Shown here piece after piece: positions 1 through 9,019 of a stretch of 64,000 bases of DNA (the first letter of the stretch is position 1; each line of letters begins with the position of its first letter). A program made the translations under genes and the position numbers. Below the pieces are notes generated by a model. That model worked only from the letters and a program-made list of their open reading frames with translations, was not told the origin of the DNA and ran no database searches. This DNA is from Pseudomonas sp. R28(2017) (GTDB lineage: Bacteria > Pseudomonadota > Gammaproteobacteria > Pseudomonadales > Pseudomonadaceae), in the NCBI RefSeq assembly GCF_002112505.1, contig NZ_NEHW01000003.1:1-64000 (forward strand), given 5' to 3'.

Positions 1-76
1 TCACAAGCACCCACACGAATTGCTTGATTCGATTTGTTAAAGAGCGTTTGGTTAAGAGCTTTTCGTCTCAACCGAG
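1..76 (-). rRNA. 5' leader of a 16S rRNA operon (partial)
   Basis: Read on the minus strand, this is the start of the transcribed leader of an rRNA operon whose 16S gene would lie to the left, outside the window. The stretch ending at base 1 matches the leader I remember from Pseudomonas 16S genes (the GTGTGGGTGCTTGTGA segment). It also carries a boxA antitermination signal and is preceded by strong promoters with GC-rich discriminators. The mature 16S sequence itself is not in the window, so this is a partial leader only. Confidence 0.8.
34..45 (-). promoter_or_regulatory. boxA antitermination signal of the rRNA leader
   Basis: The minus strand reads GCTCTTTAACAA, which matches the boxA core of bacterial rRNA leaders. 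It is recognised by NusB/NusE for antitermination. It lies about 30 bases downstream of the predicted start of the nearest promoter, where a leader boxA is expected. Confidence 0.8.
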
Positions 77-82
77 GCGCGC

Positions 83-110
83 ATTCTACGCTTTCCTCAT
101 TTGCTGTCAA
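83..110 (-). promoter_or_regulatory. rRNA promoter, proximal
   Basis: On the minus strand there is a perfect -35 TTGACA (105-110), a 16-bp spacer and -10 TAGAAT (83-88). A GC-rich discriminator (GCGCGCCTCGG) follows, as expected for a stringently controlled rRNA promoter. Transcription should start near base 76 and run leftward. Confidence 0.85.
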
Positions 111-192
111 GCGTTTATTTTGAAGTTTTTTGCGAGAAACTCGTTTAGCTTCAAACACTTGACTCGCTGCGATCTCTCGTAGCGGGAGGCGA

Positions 193-220
193 ATAATACA
201 GCGTTTAAAACCGCTGTCAA
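193..220 (-). promoter_or_regulatory. rRNA promoter, middle
   Basis: The minus strand shows -35 TTGACA (215-220), a 16-bp spacer and -10 TATTAT (193-198), followed by a GC-rich discriminator. Its geometry is the same as that of the proximal promoter 110 bases downstream. Confidence 0.8.
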
Positions 221-336
221 CCTTCATCTCAACCGCTGTCGATCATGCGATCGAAGCGCCTCCGACACCACCTTAACCACCTAACTCGTTGAATCTCAAG
301 GAGTTTGTCGTTCCGATGTCGCTGGAAGTGGGGCGC

Positions 337-364
337 ATTATAAGGGGATTCGAAAGGCCGTCAA
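337..364 (-). promoter_or_regulatory. rRNA promoter, distal
   Basis: The minus strand shows -35 TTGACG (359-364), a 16-bp spacer and a consensus -10 TATAAT (337-342), followed by GCGCCCC. This is the third promoter of the same architecture in 280 bases, so the operon appears to be served by a tandem triple promoter. Confidence 0.75.
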
Positions 365-403
365 CCCTTAATTTCAAGAAACGTTAATATCGCTGAAAAA
401 CAA

Positions 404-431
404 AGCGGGGAGGCCTGTCGGCCTCCCCGCT
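404..431 (-). terminator. intrinsic terminator after mmsA
   Basis: A perfect 12-bp stem (AGCGGGGAGGCC, 404-415, with its complement at 420-431) encloses a 4-base loop. On the minus strand it is followed shortly by TTGTTTTTC. It lies 13 bases past the mmsA stop codon and should insulate the rRNA promoters from the catabolic operon. Confidence 0.85.
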
Positions 432-443
432 TCATTTCATCCC

Positions 444-1937
444 TTACAAGCTAGGGAACGCAAACTGCGACGCCTCATGGCTGGCACGCTGCGGCCAGCG
501 CTGGGTGATTGCCTTGCGACGGGTATAGAAGCGCACCCCATCCGGGCCATAGGCATGCAGGTCACCAAACAGCGAACGCTTCCAGCCACCGAAGCTGTGG
601 TAGGCAACCGGCACCGGCAGCGGCACGTTGACACCGACCATGCCCACTTCGATCTCGTCGCAGAACAGGCGCGCCGCTTCACCGTCGCGGGTGAAGATGC
701 AGGTGCCGTTGCCGTACTCGTGATCGTTGATCAGCTGCATGGCCTGCTCCAGGCTGTTCACGCGCACCACGCACAGCACTGGGCCGAAGATCTCTTCTTT
801 ATAGATGCGCATCTGCGGGGTCACGTTGTCGAACAGCGTGCCACCGACGAAGTAGCCATCTTCATTACCCGCCACACGGAAGCCACGGCCATCCACCACC
901 AGCTTGGCGCCAGCGGCAACGCCGTCGTCGATGTAGCCGACAACCTTGTCACGGGCAGCAGCGGTGACCAGCGGGCCCATGTCCAGGCCGCAGGAAGTGC
1001 CAGCACCAATCTTCAGGGCCTTGATCTGCGGCTCCAGCTTGGCGATCAGTGCATCGGCAACCTGGTCACCCACGCACACCGCCACCGAAATAGCCATGCA
1101 ACGCTCGCCGCACGAACCATAGGCGGCGCCCATCAGCGCGCTGACCGCGTTGTCCAGGTCGGCATCGGGCATCAGCACCGCGTGGTTCTTCGCACCGCCC
1201 AGGGCCTGCACGCGCTTGCCGCGCTTGGTGCCTTCGGCATAGATGTATTCGGCAATCGGAGTCGAACCGACGAAGCTCAGTGCTTTCACTTCCGGCGCTT
1301 CGATCAGTGCGTCGACCGCTTCCTTGTCACCGTGCACCACGTTGAGGATGCCCTTTGGCAGGCCAGCCTCCAGCAGCAGCTGGGCAATGAACAAGGTGGA
1401 GCTCGGGTCGCGCTCGGATGGCTTGAGGATGAAGGCGTTACCGCAGGCGATGGCCAGCGGGTACATCCACAGCGGCACCATGGCCGGGAAGTTGAACGGG
1501 GTGATGCCGGCGACCACGCCCAGTGGCTGGAAGTCGGACCAGGCGTCGATATTCGGGCCGACGTTGCGGCTGTACTCGCCTTTCAGCACTTCCGGCGCCG
1601 CGCAGGCGAACTCGACGTTCTCGATGCCACGCTTCAGTTCACCGGCCGCATCTTCCAGGGTCTTGCCGTGCTCTTCGCTGATCATCTGCGAGATACGGGC
1701 TTCGTTCTGCTCCAGCAGCTGCTTGAAGCGGAACATCACCTGGGCGCGCTTGGCCGGTGGGGTATTGCGCCAGGCCGGGAAGGCAGCCTTGGCCGAATCG
1801 ATGGCTTCCTGCACGGTCGCGCGGCTGGCCAGTTCGACCTTGCGTACGGCCTGGCCGGTAGACGGGTTGAAGACATCGGCGGTGCGCTCACCCTTGGTAA
1901 CCAGTTCGCCGTGGATCAGGTGCTGAACAATGCTCAT
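444..1937 (-). CDS. mmsA: methylmalonate/malonate-semialdehyde dehydrogenase (CoA-acylating)
   Basis: This 497-residue aldehyde dehydrogenase family protein oxidises (methyl)malonate semialdehyde with NAD and CoA, releasing CO2 and giving propionyl- or acetyl-CoA. The MmsA type is shown by GERCMA with the nucleophile Cys280, and by GGAKNH around residue 248, where other aldehyde dehydrogenases carry the general-base region. The length is that of the family. It lies 73 bases downstream of the beta-alanine transaminase on the same strand, which supports a role in turning the malonate semialdehyde from beta-alanine into acetyl-CoA (the BauC role in P. aeruginosa); a role in valine breakdown is also possible. 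The function is secure at family level, while the preferred substrate is inferred from context. Confidence 0.93.
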   Translation of the reverse strand: MSIVQHLIHGELVTKGERTADVFNPSTGQAVRKVELASRATVQEAIDSAKAAFPAWRNTPPAKRAQVMFRFKQLLEQNEARISQMISEEHGKTLEDAAGELKRGIENVEFACAAPEVLKGEYSRNVGPNIDAWSDFQPLGVVAGITPFNFPAMVPLWMYPLAIACGNAFILKPSERDPSSTLFIAQLLLEAGLPKGILNVVHGDKEAVDALIEAPEVKALSFVGSTPIAEYIYAEGTKRGKRVQALGGAKNHAVLMPDADLDNAVSALMGAAYGSCGERCMAISVAVCVGDQVADALIAKLEPQIKALKIGAGTSCGLDMGPLVTAAARDKVVGYIDDGVAAGAKLVVDGRGFRVAGNEDGYFVGGTLFDNVTPQMRIYKEEIFGPVLCVVRVNSLEQAMQLINDHEYGNGTCIFTRDGEAARLFCDEIEVGMVGVNVPLPVPVAYHSFGGWKRSLFGDLHAYGPDGVRFYTRRKAITQRWPQRASHEASQFAFPSL

Positions 1938-2010
1938 GCAAAACTCCGGATAAAGAAAGTTGAGGCAGGCGCGTGGTTAGATCACGCGCCCTACGTCAAA
2001 AGCGGAAAGA

Positions 2011-3357
2011 TCAGTCGATCTGGTTCAGGGCTTCACCGACCGCGTCGAACAGGCGGTCCAGTTCCTGCGGCTGGGTATTGAAGGTTGGGCCGAACTGCAG
2101 GGTGTCGCCACCGAAACGCACATAGAAGCCGGCCTGCCACAGCTTCATGGCTGCTTCGTATGGACGCACGATGGCATCACCGTCGCGGGCAGCGATCTGG
2201 ATCGCGCCGGCCAGGCCATAGTTACGAATGTCGACGATGTTCTTGGTGCCCTTGACGCCATGCAGCAGCTTCTCGAAGTGCGGCGCCAGTTCGGCAGCCG
2301 ACTGCACCAGGCTTTCCTTCTGCAGCAGGTCGAGCGCAGCGATACCGGCGGCGCAGGCTACCGGGTGAGCCGAATAGGTATAGCCGTGTGGGAATTCCAC
2401 GGCATATTCCGGGGTCGGCTGGTTCATGAAGGTCTGGTAGATCTCGCTGGTGGCGATGACCGCCCCCATCGGGATGGCACCGTTGGTGACCTGCTTGGCG
2501 ATGCACATCAGGTCCGGGGTGACACCAAAGGCCTCGGAACCGGTCATGGCACCCATGCGGCCGAAACCGGTGATGACTTCATCGAAGATCAGCAGGATGT
2601 TGTGCTGGGTGCAGATTTCGCGCAGGCGCTTCAGGTAACCCTTCGGCGGCGGCAGCACACCGGCGGAGCCGGCCAGCGGCTCGACGATCACCGCGGCGAT
2701 GTTCGACGCATCGTGCAGTTCGATCAGCTTGAGCATTTCATCGGCCAGGGCGATGCCGCCCTCTTCCGGCATGCCCTTGGAGAAGGCGTTCACCGGCAGC
2801 ACGGTGTGAGGCAGGTGGTCGACGTCCAGCAGCTGGCCGAACATCTTGCGGTTGCCGTTGACGCCGCCCAGGCTGGTACCGGCAATGTTGACCCCGTGGT
2901 AACCACGGGCACGGCCAATGATCTTGGTCTTGGTGGCCTGCCCCTTCAGGCGCCAGTAGGCACGCACCATCTTCAGCGCGGTATCGCAGCACTCGGAGCC
3001 GGAGTTGGTATAGAAGACGTGATTCAGGTCGCCCGGGGTCAGCTCGGCGATCTTCTCGGCCAGCTGGAACGACAGCGGGTGGCCGAACTGGAACGCCGGG
3101 GAGTAATCGAGAGTGCCGACCTGGCGCGCGACCGCTTCGGTGATTTCCTTGCGGGTATGCCCGGCGCCGCAGGTCCACAGGCCAGAGAGGGCGTCGAAGA
3201 TCTTGCGCCCCTTGTCATCGACCAGGTAGTTGCCTTCGGCCGCCACGATCAGCCGTGGGTCGCGCTGGAAGTTACGGTTGGCGGTGTAGGGCATCCAGTG
3301 GGCATCCAGCTTCAACTGGCTGGCGATACCGGCAGGAGCGGTTTCGGGCATGTTCAT
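2011..3357 (-). CDS. bauA: beta-alanine--pyruvate transaminase (omega-amino acid aminotransferase)
   Basis: This 448-residue class III, PLP-dependent aminotransferase transfers the amino group of beta-alanine to pyruvate, giving malonate semialdehyde and alanine. The length matches the well-studied P. putida omega-amino acid:pyruvate aminotransferase. Visible motifs are LIFDEVITGFGR, which contains the PLP-ring Asp, and CIAKQVTNG, whose lysine forms the Schiff base. The start is an ATG preceded by GAGGA at a spacing of 7. It is the first gene of a likely two-gene operon with mmsA, divergent from a LysR regulator across 118 bases. The arrangement matches bauA/bauR, without the bauB gene that sits between transaminase and dehydrogenase in P. 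aeruginosa. Confidence 0.92.
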   Translation of the reverse strand: MNMPETAPAGIASQLKLDAHWMPYTANRNFQRDPRLIVAAEGNYLVDDKGRKIFDALSGLWTCGAGHTRKEITEAVARQVGTLDYSPAFQFGHPLSFQLAEKIAELTPGDLNHVFYTNSGSECCDTALKMVRAYWRLKGQATKTKIIGRARGYHGVNIAGTSLGGVNGNRKMFGQLLDVDHLPHTVLPVNAFSKGMPEEGGIALADEMLKLIELHDASNIAAVIVEPLAGSAGVLPPPKGYLKRLREICTQHNILLIFDEVITGFGRMGAMTGSEAFGVTPDLMCIAKQVTNGAIPMGAVIATSEIYQTFMNQPTPEYAVEFPHGYTYSAHPVACAAGIAALDLLQKESLVQSAAELAPHFEKLLHGVKGTKNIVDIRNYGLAGAIQIAARDGDAIVRPYEAAMKLWQAGFYVRFGGDTLQFGPTFNTQPQELDRLFDAVGEALNQID

Positions 3358-3475
3358 CGGCGGTTCCTCGGAAGACGATTAGGCAACGATGGATGTTGTT
3401 GCAGCTAAATTCGCACGCGGATAAAGTCTGAAAAAGCCTACATTTCTAATCTTCAGGTAGCGCAAGACTAAACTT

Positions 3476-4393
3476 ATGAGCCGACGCCCCGACCCTCTCG
3501 CGCAAGTCAGCGATTTCGACATCCGCCTGCTGAAAATCTACCGAAGCGTCGTTGAATGCGGCGGTTTCTCGGCGGCGGAGAACGTACTGGGGATCGGCCG
3601 CTCGGCCATCAGCCAGCAGATGAACGACCTCGAACAGCGCTTGGGTTTGCGCCTGTGCCAGCGCGGCCGTGCCGGTTTCTCGCTGACCGAGGAAGGCCGC
3701 GAGGTCTATCACTCGGCCCTGCAGTTGCTCAGTGCGCTGGAAACCTTTCGCACTGAAGTCAACGGCCTGCACCAGCACTTGCGCGGCGAGCTCAACATCG
3801 GCCTGACCGACAACCTGGTCACCCTGCCGCACATGCGCATCACCCATGCCCTGGCCGAGCTCAAGGACCGCGGCCCGGATGTGCGCATCCAGATCCGCAT
3901 GATTGCCCCCAGCCAGGTCGAGCAGGGGGTACTGGACGGCAGCCTGCACGTCGGCGTGGTACCGCAGACCAGCCCGCTGTCCGGCCTAGAGTACCAACCG
4001 CTGTACAGCGAACGGTCTCAACTCTACTGCGCGGTTGGCCACCCGCTTTTTTACGCCGACAACCAGCAGATCGACGATGATCGCCTCAACAGCCAGGAAG
4101 CGATCGCGCCGACCTTCCGCCTGCCTGCGGAAATCCAGGCGCACTACCAGGCCCTCAACTGCACCGCCAGTGCCTCGGACCGCGAAGGCATGGCGTTCCT
4201 GATCCTCACCGGGCGCTACATCGGCTACCTGCCCGACCACTACGCCACCTTCTGGGTCCAGCAAGGTCGCCTGCGTGCACTCAAGCCGGCGCAACGCTTC
4301 TATGACCTGAGCCTGAGCTGGGTCACGCGCAAGGGGCGGCGACCGAACCTGGTGCTGGAAAGCTTCCTGGAAAGCCTGGCTGCGACACGCTGA
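3476..4393 (+). CDS. bauR: LysR-family regulator, probable activator of the beta-alanine genes
   Basis: This 305-residue LysR-type regulator has an N-terminal winged HTH (about residues 13-72, including SAAENVLGIGRSAISQQM) and a periplasmic-binding-protein-like effector domain in the rest. It is divergent from the beta-alanine transaminase, the usual layout for a LysR activator and its target, so it probably senses beta-alanine or a derivative. The symbol is given by analogy with BauR of P. aeruginosa, because no sequence comparison could be run. The start ATG lies 118 bases from the transaminase start. Confidence 0.8.
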   Translation: MSRRPDPLAQVSDFDIRLLKIYRSVVECGGFSAAENVLGIGRSAISQQMNDLEQRLGLRLCQRGRAGFSLTEEGREVYHSALQLLSALETFRTEVNGLHQHLRGELNIGLTDNLVTLPHMRITHALAELKDRGPDVRIQIRMIAPSQVEQGVLDGSLHVGVVPQTSPLSGLEYQPLYSERSQLYCAVGHPLFYADNQQIDDDRLNSQEAIAPTFRLPAEIQAHYQALNCTASASDREGMAFLILTGRYIGYLPDHYATFWVQQGRLRALKPAQRFYDLSLSWVTRKGRRPNLVLESFLESLAATR

Positions 4394-4483
4394 TGCCCGC
4401 TTCTGACGCTAAGGCTTGTCACGCCAGCACAGGCAGGTAATCTTGTCCGACATTCGTTGCCACAGACCTGTCCGGAATCGTCC

Positions 4484-5146
4484 ATGACCCTAGAAGTCCC
4501 TGCGCATCGCCTCGCCGCCTCGGGCAAGCCCGCCGGCCGCATCCGCCAGAAGAACGAGCAGGCCATCATCCAGGCCGCCGAAGACGAATTCGCCCGCCAT
4601 GGGTTCAAAGGCACCAGCATGAACACCATCGCGCTGAAGGCCGGCTTGCCCAAGGCCAACCTGCATTACTACTTCACCAACAAGCTCGGCCTGTACATCG
4701 CCGTGCTGAGCAACATCATCGAGCTGTGGGACAGCACCTTCAACGCCCTGAGCGTCGAGGACGACCCGGGCGAAGCGCTGAGCCACTACATCCGCACCAA
4801 GATGGAGTTTTCCCGGCGCAACCCACAGGCTTCGCGGATCTTCGCGATGGAAGTGATCAGCGGTGGCACCTGCCTGACCGAGTACTTCAGCGCCGACTAC
4901 CGCGAATGGTTCCGCGGCCGGGCCGCCGTGTTCCAGGCCTGGATCGAGGCCGGCAAGATGGACCCGGTCGACCCGGTGCACCTGATCTTCCTGCTCTGGG
5001 GCAGCACCCAGCACTACGCCGACTTCGCCACCCAGATCTGCCAGGTCACCGGCCGCAGCCGCCTGACCAAGCAAGACATGGAAGATGCCAGCAACAACCT
5101 TATCCACATCATACTCAAGGGGTGCGGCATCAAGCCGGCTGCCTGA
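4484..5146 (+). CDS. TetR-family regulator, RutR-like
   Basis: This protein of about 220 residues has a TetR HTH near residues 17-70 (motifs EDEFARHGFKGTSM and KANLHYYFTNKLGLY). Its C-terminal domain looks like that of RutR/YcdC, the uracil-responsive pyrimidine regulator. The ATG at 4484 is preferred over an upstream TTG at 4457 because GGAA lies just in front of it. The reductive route of pyrimidine breakdown ends in beta-alanine, so a RutR-like protein beside beta-alanine genes makes sense, but the effector here is unknown. It lies 9 bases upstream of yigZ and could share its transcript. Confidence 0.8.
   Translation: MTLEVPAHRLAASGKPAGRIRQKNEQAIIQAAEDEFARHGFKGTSMNTIALKAGLPKANLHYYFTNKLGLYIAVLSNIIELWDSTFNALSVEDDPGEALSHYIRTKMEFSRRNPQASRIFAMEVISGGTCLTEYFSADYREWFRGRAAVFQAWIEAGKMDPVDPVHLIFLLWGSTQHYADFATQICQVTGRSRLTKQDMEDASNNLIHIILKGCGIKPAA
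5100..5108 (+). promoter_or_regulatory. exact DnaA-box sequence inside the TetR gene
   Basis: TTATCCACA matches the strong DnaA-box consensus exactly. It sits in the last codons of the TetR-family gene and could be coincidence, but two more exact copies and one near match lie within the next 860 bases. Confidence 0.4.
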
Positions 5147-5155
5147 CGTTCATCT

Positions 5156-5740
5156 ATGCCTTCTACCCTGCTCGACCTCTGCGAATTTCGCGAGGAAATC
5201 CGCAAGAGCCGCTTCATCACCCTCGCCGGCCCGATCAACAGTGCCGCCGAGGCGATGAGCTTCATCGAACGCCACAGCGACCCAGCCGCCACGCACAATT
5301 GCTGGGCGTGGAAGATCGGCGGGCAATACCGCAGCAACGACGATGGTGAACCCGGTGGTACCGCCGGGCGGCCGATCCTTGCGGCCATCGAGGCGCAAGA
5401 CTGCGACCAGGTGGTGGTGCTGGTGATCCGCTGGTACGGCGGCATCCAGCTGGGCACCGGTGGGCTGGCTCGCGCCTATGGCGGTGGTGCCAACAAGTGC
5501 CTGCAACAGGCACCGAAACGCCTGCTGATTCAACGCAGCGAATACAACTGCAGCTGCGCTTTCAGCGAACTGGCACTGGTGAAACTGCGCCTGGCCGAGG
5601 TGGATGGCCTGGTGCTCGACGAGCAGTTCACCGCCAATGGCGTCGACCTGCAGATTGCCGTGGGCGCCGAGCATCAACCCGCCCTGCAACAGCAACTGGC
5701 CGACCTGAGCCGCGGCCGGATCATCCTCGAAGCCTGCTGA
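5156..5740 (+). CDS. yigZ: YigZ/IMPACT-family protein (UPF0029)
   Basis: This 194-residue protein has the UPF0029/IMPACT N-terminal fold, recognisable by HNCWAW near residue 46, DDGEPGGTAGRPIL near residue 62 and RWYGGIQLGTGGLARAY near residue 90. A smaller C-terminal DUF1949-like part follows. The family is conserved in bacteria and related to the eukaryotic Gcn2 inhibitor IMPACT; its exact bacterial role is not settled. It starts 9 bases after the TetR stop codon. Family assignment is firm, function is not. Confidence 0.88.
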   Translation: MPSTLLDLCEFREEIRKSRFITLAGPINSAAEAMSFIERHSDPAATHNCWAWKIGGQYRSNDDGEPGGTAGRPILAAIEAQDCDQVVVLVIRWYGGIQLGTGGLARAYGGGANKCLQQAPKRLLIQRSEYNCSCAFSELALVKLRLAEVDGLVLDEQFTANGVDLQIAVGAEHQPALQQQLADLSRGRIILEAC

Positions 5741-5744
5741 AACT

Positions 5745-5780
5745 TGCCCACATCTACTGTGGGCCGGCCTGTGGATAAGC
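5745..5780 (+). repeat. 36-bp direct repeat, copy 1, with DnaA box
   Basis: This 36-bp unit matches the unit at 5931-5966 at 28 of 36 positions. It contains a small perfect hairpin (GCCCACA, 5746-5752, with TGTGGGC, 5758-5764) and an exact DnaA box in inverse orientation (TGTGGATAA, 5770-5778). Confidence 0.6.
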
Positions 5781-5883
5781 TTGGGGCACTCCTTTACAGC
5801 CCATGCCCGGCAAGGCCTGCAGAGCATTGAACATATTTTGATCACTGTTTGATGACAGCCGTAAACACCTGAACCCTCAAGAC

Positions 5884-5892
5884 TTATCCCCA
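5884..5892 (+). promoter_or_regulatory. near-consensus DnaA box
   Basis: TTATCCCCA differs from the DnaA-box consensus at one base. It lies between the two exact boxes of the 36-bp repeats, in a gap without genes. Confidence 0.35.
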
Positions 5893-5930
5893 GTGTGTCA
5901 GGCGCATTACACAACCCCTATCGTTGCGCT

Positions 5931-5966
5931 TGCTCACATTTACTGTGGACGACGCTGTGGATAACC
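5931..5966 (+). repeat. 36-bp direct repeat, copy 2, with DnaA box
   Basis: This is the second copy of the 36-bp unit, 186 bases after the first. It ends in an exact DnaA box in inverse orientation (TGTGGATAA, 5956-5964). A short AT-rich stretch (about 5828-5852) lies between the two copies. The 367-base gap from 5741 to 6107 holds these repeats and a degenerate REP-like piece near 5980, and no gene. Confidence 0.6.
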
Positions 5967-6107
5967 CGTTAGCCAACGGGGCAAGCCCCCGCTCGCCCAC
6001 GGCCCCAAGCCACTGATCATTTTTTGTTCAGTCTCGGGAAAAAGCAGATGCGCGCCGTCTGCATTATGCTCAAAGCCTTTCACTTCAACCGAACAAGGAG
6101 CGCTTAC

Positions 6108-6794
6108 ATGGCCAGCTCAAAAAACGCCCTCATCATCGGTGCCTCCCGTGGCCTTGGCCTGGGCCTGGTACAACGCCTGCACGAAGACGGCTGGAACATC
6201 ACAGCCACCGTGCGTAATCCCCAACAGCCTGGCGACCTTGCCAAGGTAGCGGGCGTGCGCATCGAACAACTGGAAATGAACGACACCACCCAGCTCGACG
6301 GGCTCAAGCAGCGCCTGCAGGGTGAGGTGTTCGACCTGGTGTTCGTCAACGCTGGCGTCATGGGCCCTCTCCCGCAAGACCTGGAAACCGTCAGCACCCA
6401 GGCCATCGGCGACCTGTTCATGACCAACGCCGTGGCCCCGATCCGCGTTGCCCGCCGCCTGGCCGGCCAGGTGCGCGAAGGCAGTGGCGTGTTGGCATTC
6501 ATGAGTTCGATCCTGGGCAGCGTGACCATCCCCGACGGTGGCGAGATCTGCCTGTACAAGGCCAGCAAGGCCGCGCTCAATTCGATGATCAACAGCTTCG
6601 TGGTCGAACTGCAGCGCCCCGACCTGTGCGTGCTGGCCATGCACCCGGGCTGGGTGAAGACCGACATGGGCGGCGAAAACGCCGAGATCGACGTGCTCAC
6701 CAGTACCCGTGGCATGCTCGAACAGATCAAGGCACAAAGCGGCCAAGGTGGCCTGCGCTTCATCAACTATAAGGGCGAGCCACTCACCTGGTGA
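6108..6794 (+). CDS. short-chain dehydrogenase/reductase
   Basis: This 228-residue SDR has the NAD(P)-binding motif GASRGLGLG near residue 9, NAG near residue 80 and the catalytic YxxxK as YKASK. The substrate cannot be read from the sequence. It resembles the C-factor-like SDRs common in Pseudomonas. The start is the ATG at 6108, preceded by AAGGAG at 6095-6100; an in-frame upstream extension lacks a good ribosome site. It stands alone, 83 bases before the deaminase gene on the same strand. Confidence 0.85.
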   Translation: MASSKNALIIGASRGLGLGLVQRLHEDGWNITATVRNPQQPGDLAKVAGVRIEQLEMNDTTQLDGLKQRLQGEVFDLVFVNAGVMGPLPQDLETVSTQAIGDLFMTNAVAPIRVARRLAGQVREGSGVLAFMSSILGSVTIPDGGEICLYKASKAALNSMINSFVVELQRPDLCVLAMHPGWVKTDMGGENAEIDVLTSTRGMLEQIKAQSGQGGLRFINYKGEPLTW

Positions 6795-6799
6795 AGTGA

Positions 6800-7825
<1,026 letters not shown>

Positions 7826-7845
7826 GCGGAAGAGGGCGTTGCGGG

Positions 7846-8553
7846 CTAGCCCAGTTGCAACGTCATCACGCGGGCTATGCGGTTGATCTGCTGCACACCT
7901 TCGGCAGAAATCTGCAACACCCGCGAGCCTTCAGACTCGCGTATCCAGCCAGACTGCAGAAACAGTTTGAGCAATGCCTGACCAAGGCTGCCGCCCAAGT
8001 GCGGCCCTTGGTCGCTCCACTCGTTGCAGTGGCAGATCACACAGCCGCGCTGCTTGCGCGATGCCAGCGCGTCTATGTAGACGCCGATGGCGGCCAGCTG
8101 CATTCGCCCCTCCTCGCTGACCATCAGCTCTGCCTGGCTGCCCTCCAGCCAACCCGCCACCACCAGCCGGTGATACAGCTCACCGGCCAGCTCGCCCCCC
8201 AGATGATCGCCACAGCGACGTGCCCTGCGCATCGACATCGGCAATTGCAGGGCCTCTGTGCGCGGGCCCTTTTCCGTCGCCAGCTGCACGCTGGCCAACG
8301 CTTCGACGGCGACGCCCACCTGGGGTGTCGCCAGCCTGAAGTAGCGTTTGCGCCCGCGCGCCTCGAGCCTGAGCAGGCCGGCCGAAGACAGCAACGACAG
8401 GTGGGCACAGGCCGAAGACGAGGTCAGCCCGGCCATCATCGCCAGCTCATCGGTCGGCCGCGGTGTGCCATCGATTAGCGCCCACAACATCGCGCTGCGC
8501 TTGGGGTCGGCCATCAGGCCGGCAATCTGACTGATACTGCTGACTGCATTCAT
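7846..8553 (-). CDS. ArsR-family (winged-helix) transcriptional regulator
   Basis: This 235-residue protein has an ArsR-type winged HTH in its first 90 residues (motifs ADPKRSAMLWALIDG and SSACAHLSLLSSAGLL). A longer C-terminal region follows, which contains a CVICHC cluster. The cysteines might bind a metal or sense redox state, but the family also includes non-metal sensors, so the ligand is unknown. The start is the ATG at 8553; a longer in-frame extension to 8700 shows no homology. It converges with the deaminase gene, 20 bases apart, and no obvious target lies next to it. Confidence 0.75.
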   Translation of the reverse strand: MNAVSSISQIAGLMADPKRSAMLWALIDGTPRPTDELAMMAGLTSSSACAHLSLLSSAGLLRLEARGRKRYFRLATPQVGVAVEALASVQLATEKGPRTEALQLPMSMRRARRCGDHLGGELAGELYHRLVVAGWLEGSQAELMVSEEGRMQLAAIGVYIDALASRKQRGCVICHCNEWSDQGPHLGGSLGQALLKLFLQSGWIRESEGSRVLQISAEGVQQINRIARVMTLQLG

Positions 8554-9019
8554 GTCCCTGTATCTCCCCGCATGATCACGTCTGGTTTCCATAGGCCAGC
8601 CTTGGCTACGCTCATCGCCCCCAAGCAAGCTGCCCTGGCGCAAGTATAAGCCGCACCCGCGCCCCTCCCGGCAGCCCGGCACATGCTCAGGCAGGCTCAT
8701 CCCGCGTTGGGTGGGGCACCCCTCACACGAGTCAACGGAGCATTCAGATCTTCACAACGTGGGGCAGATAGGAAAATACAGGGCATGAGGAAGGACGGCC
8801 CAGGGCGGGCAGCGACTCTGCTGACAGCGCACTTCCCTAAGTAGCGCAAATCAAAGCGAAGCTTCCACAACAATCCAGGCAAACCTGGCGGAATCGTCGG
8901 ACGGGCCATTGGGAAATGGGTGCCTTGACCGCCAGTCAGGACACCCAGCGAAGTCATGGCGCCGAGTGCCTGCGGCGCTACACTTGACCCGCTCTCCCCC
9001 CAATCGGAGGTATGCCACG
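8554..9019. other. 466-base gap with no recognised gene
   Basis: No convincing gene or RNA was found here. The left end must hold the promoter of the ArsR-family gene. The right end holds the start region of the small ORF at 9020, with a possible -10 TACACT at 8979-8984. No REP element or strong palindrome was noticed. Confidence 0.4.

Noticed and set aside
477..2081. A 534-codon open frame opposite mmsA
   Set aside because: It lies antisense to a complete MmsA with its catalytic motif and has no plausible ribosome site or family resemblance.
5741..6107. Chromosomal replication origin
   Set aside because: The DnaA boxes are few, and no dnaA, dnaN, rpmH or gidA gene is nearby. In Pseudomonas the origin lies next to dnaA.
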